Shown here one piece after another: positions 44,227-54,048 of a stretch of DNA of 64,000 nucleotides. The translations under genes were made by a program, and so were the position numbers. Position 1 is the first letter of the stretch. Every line of letters starts with the position of its first letter. The notes under the pieces were generated by a model, which made no database searches, was not told the DNA's origin, and saw only the letters and a program-made list of their open reading frames with translations. The stretch lies in NCBI GenBank assembly GCA_958510825.1, contig OY294048.1, positions 10,681,589 to 10,745,588 of the forward strand, written 5' to 3'. The stretch is from Brachypterus glaber. Taxonomy: Eukaryota; Arthropoda; Insecta; Coleoptera; Kateretidae.

Positions 44227-45095
44227 GTATACTCCCTTTAATATTTCTATTTTGTATTGTTAAGTTTTTTACTCCTGTCAGTTTTAAAAATACTGCCCTG
44301 CAAATACTGTTTTTTTTTTAGGAACCAAGAAGTTATTTGTTATATTGGTTATTGTAATTTTTTGGTTAACTAATTTACTTTGGAAAAAACTATTATTTTG
44401 GCAATTTAAACTAAAAAAAAAACGAAATATTGTTTTTGATTGCGCCGAAATGATATATTTTTTTAAATATATAAATTTTTTGATTGTATTTCATTTTTTT
44501 ACAAATAATTGTATACAAAATTACCATTCATTTTAGACTTGAATGTTTTATAGATGATTCAGTATATTTTATAATTGAATATCAGAATATTCTACAAATC
44601 TAAATTCAATTTTTGGTCATTTTGAAACTAAAATTTTAAGAAACATCAAGTTTTTAAATTAGATTATTTTATTTTTTGTACTTATTAACTTTTTAATATC
44701 GATCATTGTAGGCAGTTATCCTTGAGGCAAAGTTTTATATTATTGTGAAAAAAATATTCTACATATTAATAATAAAAGTATTTTTCATTAAGCTTATGGT
44801 TTATAAGAAATAGATTTATTTATCCAATGTCTTCCATTTTAGCGCCCGTTTTCAAAAAGTAATGTGTTACCCTACGTCGAACCTAGCAGCTTGCTAGGAT
44901 CAACGTAGGGTAGTTATTAACTCACTTCAAAAATAAGCATTCCAAACCGGTCAAACTTCTGGAACATATTAGTACTTAAATGAAGAGTAAATTATAAAAG
45001 GATTGCGATCAATTTCAATTCTTGTGGTAAAGCCGTTGGTTTTATTGCCGACTTTTTCTCCAAAAAAGCGAGCAACTCATTTTAATAATAATATA
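44227..45095. other. FKBP39 3' UTR and downstream spacer
   Basis: The 3' UTR extends through AT-rich sequence; AATAAA occurs near 44771. A small hairpin, TACCCTACGTCGAACCTAGC with its near-complement, lies at 44870-44915. No gene. Confidence 0.45.
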
Positions 45096-45101
45096 ATAAT
45101 A

Positions 45102-45191
45102 ATTGCTCTTGCCCTCTTAATTTTAGCTACATGAGCAGCTGATTTGCTGCCGAGAAGTGTTTTCTAATTTCTTCAGCACGGTCATTAACAT
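45102..45191 (-). pseudogene. Fragment of RpL7A last exon
   Basis: GCTCTTGCCCTCTTAATTTT, GAGCAGCTGATTTGCTGCCG and TCTTCAGCACGGTCATTAA repeat bases 46279-46375 of the functional gene with a 12-13 base deletion (the GGGGL codons) and scattered substitutions. Same strand, about 1.1 kb beyond the gene's end. Probably a local partial duplication, or a truncated retrocopy. Confidence 0.85.
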
Positions 45192-45596
45192 TAATCGGAA
45201 TAAATTCAGTTATGACTCATCAACGTTGAAAATAAACACAGAAACATAGGCCAATTCCAAACGGAATAATTTTGCCGAATTATGAGGGAAATTTTTATAA
45301 AGGTCACTAAATCGAAACATTTGACGACTAATTTGTTACACACAACAATATTGAATATACATATTAACTATAAATATGTAACTATATCGGTGTTTTTCGA
45401 AGAAAATAAAAATGTAAATATTTAAAACCTCGCGTCAACGATAGAATCGACGCGGCGCCTATGCTAGTACTGGAAATTCGCCGATGACTGGTCATTAAAG
45501 TTTGTCTTGATTTTTATTTATTTGTACAATTTTTTTTAGAAAAAAAAACTTTTCATGTTATGTGTTGTCAGGAAAAAACAAAAAAAGATTATATGC

Positions 45597-45665
45597 TGCT
45601 AGCTGGATTCGAACCCGGAGTAATTTATCAAGAGCATCACGTTTCCACTGCGCCACAAACGCGGA
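45597..45665 (-). other. tRNA-like sequence (SINE head or decayed tRNA)
   Basis: Minus strand has a fair A box (TGGCGCAGTGGA) and a perfect B box (GGTTCGAATCC at 45605-45615) about 40 bases apart, but acceptor and anticodon stems do not pair. Best read as a SINE head or dead tRNA copy. Confidence 0.45.
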
Positions 45666-45666
45666 T

Positions 45667-46249
45667 TACTATGCAGTGAAAAGTTCGATTTTTATGTTAT
45701 TTTAACCTTTCATTTTACATATTAGCCAACCTGACCGTTATTTCTCTTTTTTTCATATTTTCCATATCGATACTTCAAAAAAAAAATTAAATTTTTATCT
45801 TTAAATGAAAAAAATAAAATTTTATGATCTGTTTTTTTTAAGCAAGATAGTAAATTAAAAATCGCACAGTGAATATTTTCAAAACAGATTCGAATATTGG
45901 ATGTGTGAATATACTGCGTAGTTTATTTTATAAAACAGCTATATTCTATATTCATACATATACTATTCAAACCTGTTGTAAAAATATTTACTGTACGATT
46001 TTTAATTTTCTATCATGCTTGAAAAAACAGACCATAGTTTATTACGAGTATATATACCTAATAAGAACAAAACTTTTGAAGTTAAAATCTACATCATACC
46101 AAAAATACAGAATTTTTGACTGAAAGCCAGTTTCCACAAGAAACTTGCCTGTCTGCTTATTTAGATAAAAAATTATGAAGAAAATAAACAAATAAAAATC
46201 TATTTTAACTTTAACTTATTTATTACAAAGTCATATAAAACAAAGTCAC
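45667..46249. other. Spacer between tRNA-like sequence and RpL7A
   Basis: Two related AT-rich blocks, AGCAAGATAGTAAATTAAAA at 45841 and the inverse near 46000-46020 with CAGTGAATATTTTCAAAACAG, form a foldback of about 190 bp. RpL7A poly(A) signals must lie just below 46250. No gene. Confidence 0.45.
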
Positions 46250-49200
46250 TCAACCCTGTTTCTGAGCAAGTTCCTTTGCTCTTGCCCTCTCAATCTTAGC
46301 TACACGAGCAGCTGATTTGCTGCCGAGAAGTCCACCTCCCCAGTGTTTTCTAATTTCTTCAGCACGGTCATTAAAGTTGGTCTTGATGGTTTCGACAACC
46401 TTGTTGAAGTTCGATCTGTCTCCTGAGTCAACTTGGGTGATTGCTACAGTTGTGCAAGTCTTGCGTTTTACCAAAAGTCCCAAACGAGCCTTTCCTTTGA
46501 CAATGCAGTATGGTACACCCATCTTTCTGCAGAGGGCGGGAAGGAACAATACCAACTGAAAATAATAATTTTAAAGAATTTTGATTTCTAAATGAAAAAT
46601 GTTTCAAAATTTTACAAATATTTTTTTTGCTCAGGGTCAAGGTTCTTCATGTTTGCTAAATTACTTTATAAAATAGCCATCAGGTGAAGAAATTCAAAAA
46701 AACATCATGGCAAAAAAAATAACCGTGGCTCTCGTGAGTTCCGATCCGCAAATATTTGCGCAAAAAGTAATAATTTTTAATAGAAGCGTTCTCAATTTTT
46801 CCGAGCAGCCGCTAAATTTTTTTTCGCGGTAATACTGCCCCTCCTTAGTTAAAACGTCCTAACTAACATTTTTGTAATTTTCGGCTTAGGGAACGTTCAA
46901 GTATTACGTAACGCAAATTTTAATCATTTTGGACTTTTTTTGGATAGTCCAGTCAAATGATGGGTCATAAATTGCAAAAAATCCACATAGGTTGATATTT
47001 TAAAGGGTAGTAGTGGATGGTATCGGAACACTCCTGTTAGGTTTTCACCGGTTGAACTACGTAAAGGGTGTCCGCCTCTTGAATTTTAGGGGTGAGTGCG
47101 GTTATCTCGGTAAATATACATCTTACAATAAAAATGCATATTAACAATATTGTTAAGGAGGAAATTTGCAACAATTTTTGTTTGGATCATTTTTACATCG
47201 GCACTAAGTGCTACTAAAAGTGCCGATGTATTGAAATCTTCGCCGAAAAATCAAAATCTTTGACCACGTTTTTTCACATTTCTCGACGTTTTAGACCATT
47301 TTAAGTCGAAATCAGTAAAAAAAATTTTTGCGTCCGTCTGTCTGTAAACTCTCCATTTCTACATGAGATATCGACTTGCGGTTTTTTGCATATTGTTTCT
47401 TATCGAATTCTGATTAAATTTTGGGGGTAAACGATTGGGGGCAAGGGGGTAAAAATAGGGTAAAACACCTATTTTTAGCGTTTTTTGTTTATAATTAAGG
47501 CAATTATTATTGTATTTGGTTAATTTAGCACTTATATAAAAGATAATTTTAAATTGGTCAAAAAATGTTATAAATTATAATAAACAACGTTTTCCTAAAA
47601 CGCATTGTTTTCGAGATATTGGCGTTTAAACAGTAAAACGTTTTTTTAGCATATCTCACATATTTATAACCCGATTTCAAAAAATTATATTTTAAATAAA
47701 AGCTCTTTAATGTTATATACAGTTTTTTGCTAGAATATAATGTTTTAAAGATACATAATGTAAAATCAAACAAAACACCTAGTTTGAAATTTGTAAACTA
47801 GATGGCTCTAGTGTACAATAGTGCCGATGTTTTGACAGGGTGCTTGCAACGTTTCATCTAGTTTTATTTAATAACAATCGAGTTATATTGGGTGTCGTTT
47901 TTCTCGAAAACTAAAAGACATAATCAAGTTCTGCAAAAACCACCTTAAATTGGACAAAATATCTATAAAAAGTAGTCAAAAATAAAATCCATCCCTCAAA
48001 CCCCTCCCCCAAATTACCCCTAAATTATTTTTTTTTAAATAGCACCCCGATATTTTTTTGTTTGTTTTGGATAGTCCTTGAGCTTGCAAATACAAGGGTG
48101 TATTATACTTGTTGATTTTACTATATATGTATGTATGTTTAAAAGTATATGAAATTCTCTAAAAATCGAAAAAAAAAAACAATTTCACCCCCAACACGAC
48201 CATTTTTGATATTATAAAAATTCGATTGTTATACAACAAAAAAAATGAACCAAACAAAAATTGTTGGAAATTTCTTCCTTAACAAAATGAGTTATATAGC
48301 ATAAAAAAAATCTATTTAGTTTTTCTTTTGTAGATATTTTGTAGTTTTGTACTGTTTTGTTTCAATAAAGATGCAATTATTTATACCTGTGGTTCTACTT
48401 ACTTCAATTGGGTCAACATCGTGGGCAATAACGACCAATTGGGCTTTTTTCTGTTCAATCAATTTGGTGACTGTGTTGGTTCCAGCACGGAGTGTGTTTG
48501 GCCTCTTGGTGGGAGCTTCTTCCTTTTTAGCTACTTTGGCTTCAGCCTTGGCCTTCAATCTGTTCTTCTTTTGAAGAGCGGTTTCTGGCCTGTACTTTTC
48601 CAACACTTTGAAGAGTTGAGTCGCTAAAATACTTGAATGATTAATATTGTTAAGAGAAAAAAGAAGGTAAATTCGATTTGTTTTTTCTTTATTTCAGATT
48701 TTAACTATTGGTGGTAGTAAGGTTTTCGTCAGTATTACTCTGATAGCAAATACTGTATCATCATTAAAAATTCTAAAGAACTCTGCACGTTTTCCGAGGC
48801 GAACGGGAGCTTTCGTCGAAAACAAATATCGCGAAAATATTTCGTCGAAAAAATTACCGAGAAATGTTTTTTTTTCCGCGCAAAGGATTAACAGCGATAA
48901 AAATTTAACGCGAAAAAATATTAAAGCGAAATAAAAATAGCGAAAACTATTACGAAAGAAAATATTAGTGGCATATCGGACAGAGTCGAGTTTATTCCCA
49001 CTAACAAAAATTAACCATCTTTCCTTTAATTAACAACTAACAAATTTGAGAAGAATAGAAAAGAAGGCATGTCCAATTAGTTAGTTTTCGAACGGGAGTC
49101 TCGGTAGCTCAGTTGGTAGAGTACCAGGCCGGAAACCTTCGGGACTCTGGTTCGAATCCAGACTGAGACCTGACTTTTTTCTAATTTTCTCTTCTGTCCG

Positions 49201-52200
49201 ATATGCCACTAATATTTTCTTTCATAATTTACTGCGGACGTCAAAAATACTTCTTATATATTTCTAAAACTATTACCACGAAAAGTTTTAATAGCGAAAT
49301 GCAATTACCGCGAAAAATATATAGCGAAAGTAATAGCCGCGAAAATATTGAACGCTCAAAGCAAATTTGGCGTCTAATTTTAAATTATAAAAATACGTTT
49401 TTTTATAATACTTTTTCGTTAGCTACGCCAAGTTTAATATATTCTATTACCAATTTGTTTAATTCAGTTTTATAATTGCAGAATTAACAAAATTTTAATA
49501 TAACTAAATTCTTTGGTTTGGTTTTTAAAAATATATGTAAGTAAAATTATGATTATATTACTAATAAATATAATATAATATATAAGTAATTTCTTTATAT
49601 TGGTGTTATAAGTTTAGTATTTAAAAAAACATAAATAGGATTAAATTGTTTGGTTTTGTTTTTGATAAAAAATAAAAATAAAACTATAATTATAAAATAA
49701 GCGTTTTATTCAAAAAATTATAATATATATTTTAAGGTTATTTTTTAATTAAAATTTAAGGACGATTATATTATTGCGCGGCGAAAGTATGCGCGATTAT
49801 ATTATTACAACGTAAAAGTATGCGCGATTTTTATTGTCGCGATAATAGTTTCCGCGGTAAATGTTTTCGCGGTAATAATTTTTCACGGTAATTACTTTTT
49901 CGCGGTGAAACCTTTCGCGGTTAAATCATTGCGCGGTAAATGTTTTCGCGGTAAATTTTTCGGCAAAGTCTCCTAGATCCTTTTCCGAGGGGTTTATTTA
50001 TTTAAAAAAAGTGTACAAGGATTGTGAGAATCAAAGGATTGTGGAAGATTGACAAAAATATTGTACAAAATTTTAATAAAGATTGTGGGAAGATTTCAGA
50101 TGATTGTGGAAAATTGTAGAGGATTGTGGAGGATTGTAGATGATTTTGGAAGAATAAATTGTCAAGGATTGTAGAAGATTGTTGGATAGGTTTACAAGGA
50201 TTGTCCAATAAATAAACCCCTCGACATTTTCCTAGGATTCAGCGGATTTCGGACGGCATTCCTCAAGGATTAATGAGATTAAGTAGCTCTACAGAAAAAT
50301 CTGATTATGGATCATGGTAGCAGAAGGTCTACACATTACAGAAGCATTTACAGCTAAATCCAGAAAATTTGTTTTTGGTAAATAATGTTAAATAATCATC
50401 TGCAGAATCTTTGACAATAAATTTCATATTTGGTTGAACGATTCCGGCAGTATTTTTTTACCTGATTCCGAATATCTTTAAAGTAAATCGCTATATTTTT
50501 CCGTTTTCGAGAAAAATGCTCTTGAAAATATTTTTTCCGTTTTTCAAGAGCTTGTAGAAAAATTATCAAAGTACCTGAAAGCTTTTATTCAGGCTTCAAT
50601 TAGAGCGACGTTCTTGATCTTTAAAATCGTACAAGAAAACCTTAACACAATGTTTAATGGTAAATTTAAAAACAGTTTGAAAATACCGCTGATAACACAT
50701 TTTATGCAAACTTTATTTTTCATTGTTACACACTTGAAAAACGGAAAAAAAATATTTTTAAGATCATTTTTCTCGAAAACGGAAAAACATAGCGATTTAC
50801 TTTAAGGATATTCGGAATCACATAAAAAAATACTAACGGAATCGTTTAACAAAATATGCAATTTATTGTCAAAGATTCTGCAGAAGATTATTTAACATTT
50901 ACCAAAAACAAGTTTTCTGGTTTTAGCTGTAAATGGTTCTGTAATGTGTAGACCTTCTGCTACCATGATCCATAATCAGATTTTTCTGTAGAGCTACTTC
51001 ATCTCGTTAAACCTTCCTGAATGCCTTGTTCCCATATCTGTTTCGAGAAAGTAACACATAAAATGAATAATTTAAAATGATCTTTAACAATAAGACTTAC
51101 CAGTTTGTTTGTCAAGGGTTTGTTGGAATTGGTGAATTGGAGGTGGCACCTTCAATCTCTTTTGCAAAACAGCTTTTTGCCTTTGGATACGAATGTATTT
51201 GGGCCACTTAACAAATCTGGACAAGTCACGTGGTGGTTGAACATCCTGACCTTAAACAAACAGAAAATGGATTCTTAACATTTTTAATTATATTTTTTAT
51301 TGATCACAAATATTTGAACAGATGATTCATCATATTGTGTTTGTGGTATTTATTTAATTTTAAGTGATGACATATAGTGGCTTGTACAATGCCTCCTAAA
51401 TGCTTCATCTTAGGAACATTTATTATTATTGAAATTTGACAAAGGTGACAGGTGAAATAGACAACCCCCTATAAACTGGTTCAAGTCAGTTAGAGCCATT
51501 GGTCCCTCTACTACTAGCCCACTGAAGTTCTGGACTTAGGGGATGCTTAATTAATAGAATAGTATAAGAATAAATAAACAAAAAAAAATAGCAATCTATT
51601 AAAAAAATAAAACATTTAAAAAAGAGCATAAAACATTTTTCATACTTAGTTTTAGCAATAGTAGGTATATTACACACTTGTGCACTGAAATCATTTGCAT
51701 TGAGGTGCGTTTACTATTTTTCCTTCAACCTAATCATCAAAAAAACGCAAACATTTTAAAATTAGTTGGTCAGTTTGAGATCATGTGTTTGAGTTTTACT
51801 AATTTTCTGAAAGCAGGTATGTAAAATCAGCTGATCATCACTTCCCATCCAATGTCATAGGCAACAGATGGGAAATATGCACTAACTACTATGTCATAGG
51901 AAAAAAAACAATTTTTTCTTCAGAAGGTCCTTTTTGCTTAAAAATAAAACCTAATTATAGAAAAAAATTATAAGCTAAGAATGGTTAAAGCACAAGTAAA
52001 ATATGCAATTAACAGCCAATTCACAACCCTTTTTAACCGAGTTCCAAAAAGGAGGAGATTATTTTTAATTAAACATGATGCAATCAAATCAAGACCACAG
52101 GCCAAACTCAAAATATATTAGATCATGTCAGTTTGCCACTAATCACAGGTTCTTTCTTTTTAACTAAAATATGGGTTAAAATATGTTTACACAATTATAA

Positions 52201-52935
52201 GTTACAGTTAGGTAAAAAACACAGTATTAATTGAATCATTAACTAAACAAGCCTAAAGTTTGATATCATAATATATTATGGACTAAATTATAAAACGGGT
52301 TCACAATAGATCTCATTGGTCGCAGTGATTTCAAAAGACTACATTGCCTCACCACCACTTGTATTATAACTAAACACTTACCAATTCCAAAGTTCCTTGT
52401 TCTCTTTTCAAAAAGAGGGTTAACTTCCTTTTTTTGCTCGACTTTCTTAACTGCAAGTGGAGCTGCAGCTACTTTCTTTCCAACCTTCTTCTTAGGCTAA
52501 AAACATGCATAAATGTTAACATGTTAATATACCATAACTGATTTTTATTTTCGCAAAATTTAATCAGTTCTTACTATTGGTGGTAGTAAGTTTTCTGCAA
52601 AACTCTTAAGATAGCAAATACGGTCATCATATTAAAAATTTAAAACGTGGTAGGAAATAGCAGATTTAAAAACTAACCTCACTTATTATTTTCAAAACAA
52701 ACTAAATTCAAGAAAGTTTTTTTTTGAAGAAACTTATTTAACGCCTTATCATTGAAACTATATTTTTTTTAACTTGATAGAAATTGTAAACGTAGAAAAA
52801 AAAAACTTCACATGTAAACAGTATCACAAACGTCACAATGTTTCAAAAATATATTTTGTGTAAAAGAATAATAAAAAATCTCAAAAATACGGTTTGTACG
52901 TAATAAAAGAATCCACCTACCTTCTTTTGAACCAT
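46250..52935 (-). CDS. RpL7A: 60S ribosomal protein eL8 (L7a)
   Basis: Large-subunit ribosomal protein of the L7Ae/L30e RNA-binding family. Five coding exons (in gene order): 52935-52921, 52496-52382, 51250-51101, 48623-48403 and 46555-46250, joined in frame to 268 residues, with good GT-AG sites. Sequence: [72 protein letters not shown], then the RNA-binding core [39 protein letters not shown] and [13 protein letters not shown]. As in vertebrates, its introns host U24-type snoRNAs (introns 1 and 3). Introns 3 and 4 are swollen by repeats. The first coding exon is only five codons. Confidence 0.97.
46632..46700 (-). ncRNA. Possible third C/D-box snoRNA, RpL7A intron 4
   Basis: Minus strand has CTGATGG (near box C consensus) and, about 50 bases on, CCCTGAGC with a box D CTGA. 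No convincing terminal stem and no guide that I can match to a known family. RPL7A of vertebrates hosts further C/D snoRNAs, which is the only added reason to suspect one. Confidence 0.25.
46870..48310. mobile_element. Composite repeat region in RpL7A intron 4
   Basis: AACGTTCAAGTATTACGTAA at 46891 recurs at 40104. The block at 46960-47200 is the inverse of 8945-9170, and CCAAACAAAAATTGTTGGAA at 48250-48270 is an inverted partner of 47165-47195, so 46960-48310 may be one element with inverted ends. AGTGCCGATGT motifs occur inside at 47218 and 47820. No transposase seen. Confidence 0.5.
48690..48768 (-). ncRNA. C/D-box snoRNA, U24 (SNORD24) type, RpL7A intron 3
   Basis: Minus strand: box C ATGATGA (48764-48758), guide TATTTGCTATC, an internal CTGA that can serve as D', guide-like ACTACCACCAATAG, and box D CTGA (48697-48694). 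The elements TTTGCTATC and ACCACCAA are the conserved guide cores of U24, which directs 2'-O-methylation of 28S rRNA and is hosted by RPL7A in vertebrates. Only a weak terminal stem is seen. Located just after exon 4's acceptor, near the 3' end of the intron in gene order. Confidence 0.8.
48790..49980. mobile_element. Foldback element built of CGCGAAAA/TTTTCGCGG repeats, RpL7A intron 3
   Basis: The left part is a degenerate array of (A)CCGCGAAAA- and TAGCGAAA-type units; the right part (49770-49965) is an array of the complementary TTTTCGCGGTAA units. In the centre, a perfect 31-bp inverted repeat (GAAAGAAAATATTAGTGGCA... at 48954-48984 and its inverse at 49194-49224) encloses a tRNA-like sequence. 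CpG is strikingly common compared with surrounding DNA. Confidence 0.7.
49098..49170 (+). tRNA. tRNA-like sequence, probably not a functional tRNA
   Basis: 73 bases with a full 7-bp acceptor stem (GTCTCGG with CTGAGAC), D arm (GCTC AGTTGGTA GAGT), and a perfect T arm (TCTGG TTCGAAT CCAGA), plus good A and B boxes for pol III. The anticodon arm is poor: only three pairs, and the loop would read CCGGAAA with C instead of the invariant U33 and a nominal GGA anticodon, yet no long variable arm as tRNA-Ser needs. It lies between 31-bp inverted repeats, so it is more likely a mobile, tRNA-derived module. Confidence 0.5.
49987..50224. mobile_element. TIR-bounded minisatellite of GGATTGT units
   Basis: GAGGGGTTTATTTATT at 49987-50002 is exactly inverted at 50209-50224. 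Between them a unit like GGATTGTGGAAGATTGT is repeated many times with variation (10-17 base spacing). Adjacent to the CGCG foldback element; RpL7A intron 3. Confidence 0.75.
50245..51045. mobile_element. Giant palindrome, arms of about 270 bp, RpL7A intron 3
   Basis: TAGCTCTACAGAAAAATCTG, GATCATGGTAGCAGAAGGTC, AATAATCATCTGCAGAATC and CGTTTTCGAGAAAAATG on the left are all mirrored at 50740-51005. The spacer (50550-50740) is about 190 bases. Arms diverge by only a few percent with small gaps. No protein frame. Confidence 0.85.
51470..51590 (+). mobile_element. 5'-truncated SINE copy, same family as at 5028
   Basis: Shares GTCAGTTAGAGCCATTGGTC, CCCTCTACTACTAGCCCAC and GGACTTAGGGGATGC with the 5028-5305 copy and ends in an AATAAAC/poly-A tail. 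The tRNA-like head is missing, as expected for a 5'-truncated retrocopy. It lies antisense in RpL7A intron 2. Confidence 0.7.
51591..52381. other. RpL7A: RpL7A intron 2 remainder
   Basis: No gene found. AACCGAGTTCCAAAAAGGAG at 52038 matches ACCAACTTCCAAAAAAGAAG at 38870, a dispersed transposon end. I looked for a snoRNA here and found no box C/D pair with proper spacing. Confidence 0.45.
52560..52634 (-). ncRNA. C/D-box snoRNA, U24 (SNORD24) type, RpL7A intron 1
   Basis: Minus strand: box C ATGATGA (52630-52624), TATTTGCTATC, TTACTACCACCAATAG, and box D CTGA (52567-52564). TTTAA before box C can pair with TTAAA after box D, giving the terminal stem expected of intron-encoded C/D snoRNAs. It is a paralogue of the intron 3 copy; the middle region (between the two guide cores) differs most, and it lacks a clear D' CTGA. 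Confidence 0.82.
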
Positions 52936-53033
52936 TTTAAATATTTAAATAGGAATGGATGTTCCTAATAAACTTAAAATTAAATTTTATTTTACAAACA
53001 GTCGACCCTCTGACGGCGATCGCTGCGAAAAGA
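52936..53033 (-). promoter_or_regulatory. RpL7A: RpL7A 5' UTR with TOP start
   Basis: Minus-strand GTTCTTTTCGCAGCGATCGC near 53032 offers a C followed by pyrimidines (CTTTTC), the usual TOP transcription start of ribosomal protein genes. The leader to the ATG is about 97 bases, with no intron visible. Confidence 0.65.
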
Positions 53034-53698
53034 ACGCATGAGCGGAAGCGCACGCTACTGACAACTTCGCGGAGGGAAATTTAAACACGCGCATGCCTTA
53101 GAAATTACATGTTTGACTTAAAAATAAAAAAGTTAAATTAATCTTCGATTAAAACCATAGGTTATAGTTATAACCCAAGTAATAACTTAAAGTTTAGGCC
53201 CTGAACAATAATTTTAATTTAAATAACTTGGAAGAAAATCTTGTTTTGAACAAATGAAAATTTGGCAAATAGTTCCATTGTACCACGCCACTATTTTTAT
53301 CATTTTCTTTTAAAAATTTTCTGTACACAAACGTTTTTTGTTTTTCACATACAACTTTTTAGGAATTTATTTTAAAAATATGAATTTCAGGCTATGATAA
53401 TTTTAAGCGTATACAGAATTATAATAATTGTGATGCGAATATTTGGGCCAATGGAACTACTACAGAAAGCCATTATAGAAAAGTGACAGCTGTCAGCTTA
53501 TAGTTTTTTTTTTCGTGGAAAATAGAATTTTACGCTAATATTACGTGTAGGGAATAGTTAAGACATACTAGTGAATAGTTTTGTTAGTGTGAATATTTAC
53601 TTTATATAATTTGTGCACAGATGTCCATTCAAATAATTAGGTTATTTATATAGGTATGTTTATATAAATGTCAACTTTCTTTAACTGTAAATAAGAAA
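53034..53698. other. Region upstream of RpL7A and orphan exon
   Basis: AT-rich; probably holds the RpL7A promoter near 53033-53100. GACAGCTGTCAGCTTA is a small palindrome near 53486. No gene supported. Confidence 0.35.
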
Positions 53699-53891
53699 AT
53701 GTACTTCTTCAGTGGTGTGCATAGGGCCCCTTTTAACCTTGCCGTTAAAAAACTGGCCGCGGATCATCCTGCACAGATCCTAAGGGAGGGGCCGTCATCT
53801 TTTGTAAATAAAATTTTATTATGGGACTCCCATGATAGGAGTTTGGACTTTTTTAATTTTCACAATAATGTCATAAAATTAGTGATACCAG
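53699..53891 (+). CDS. Orphan candidate exon, unrecognised
   Basis: An ATG-initiated stretch with protein-like composition (HRAPFNLAVKKLAADHPA, ILREGPSSFVNKILLWDSHD, SLDFFNFHNNVIKLVIP) ending at a donor-like CCAG|GTATCA; the frame beyond it turns into AT-rich intron-like residues. GC content is higher than around it. I could not identify the protein or a following exon; a 1.3 kb transposon begins 158 bases later. It may be the first exon of a gene whose rest lies elsewhere, or a broken gene copy. Confidence 0.35.
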
Positions 53892-54048
53892 GTATCAGAT
53901 ACCTATTCCTAAATTTTATAATAAGTCTTAATTCACCTCCAGTAAATGTAGGACAAAAATATATATTTTATTTTTTATTTATATTATTTTCAAGAAAATT
54001 GATGTAATAAAGGTCCCTAAAGTAGAATTTATTGTTAAAAATTCCACC

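Noticed and set aside
49098..49170. Functional tRNA gene
   Set aside because: Anticodon stem has mismatches, U33 is replaced by C, and the nominal Ser anticodon lacks the long variable arm; kept only as a tRNA-like sequence.
51690..51745. C/D snoRNA in RpL7A intron 2 (TTGATGA box)
   Set aside because: No CTGA box at suitable distance.
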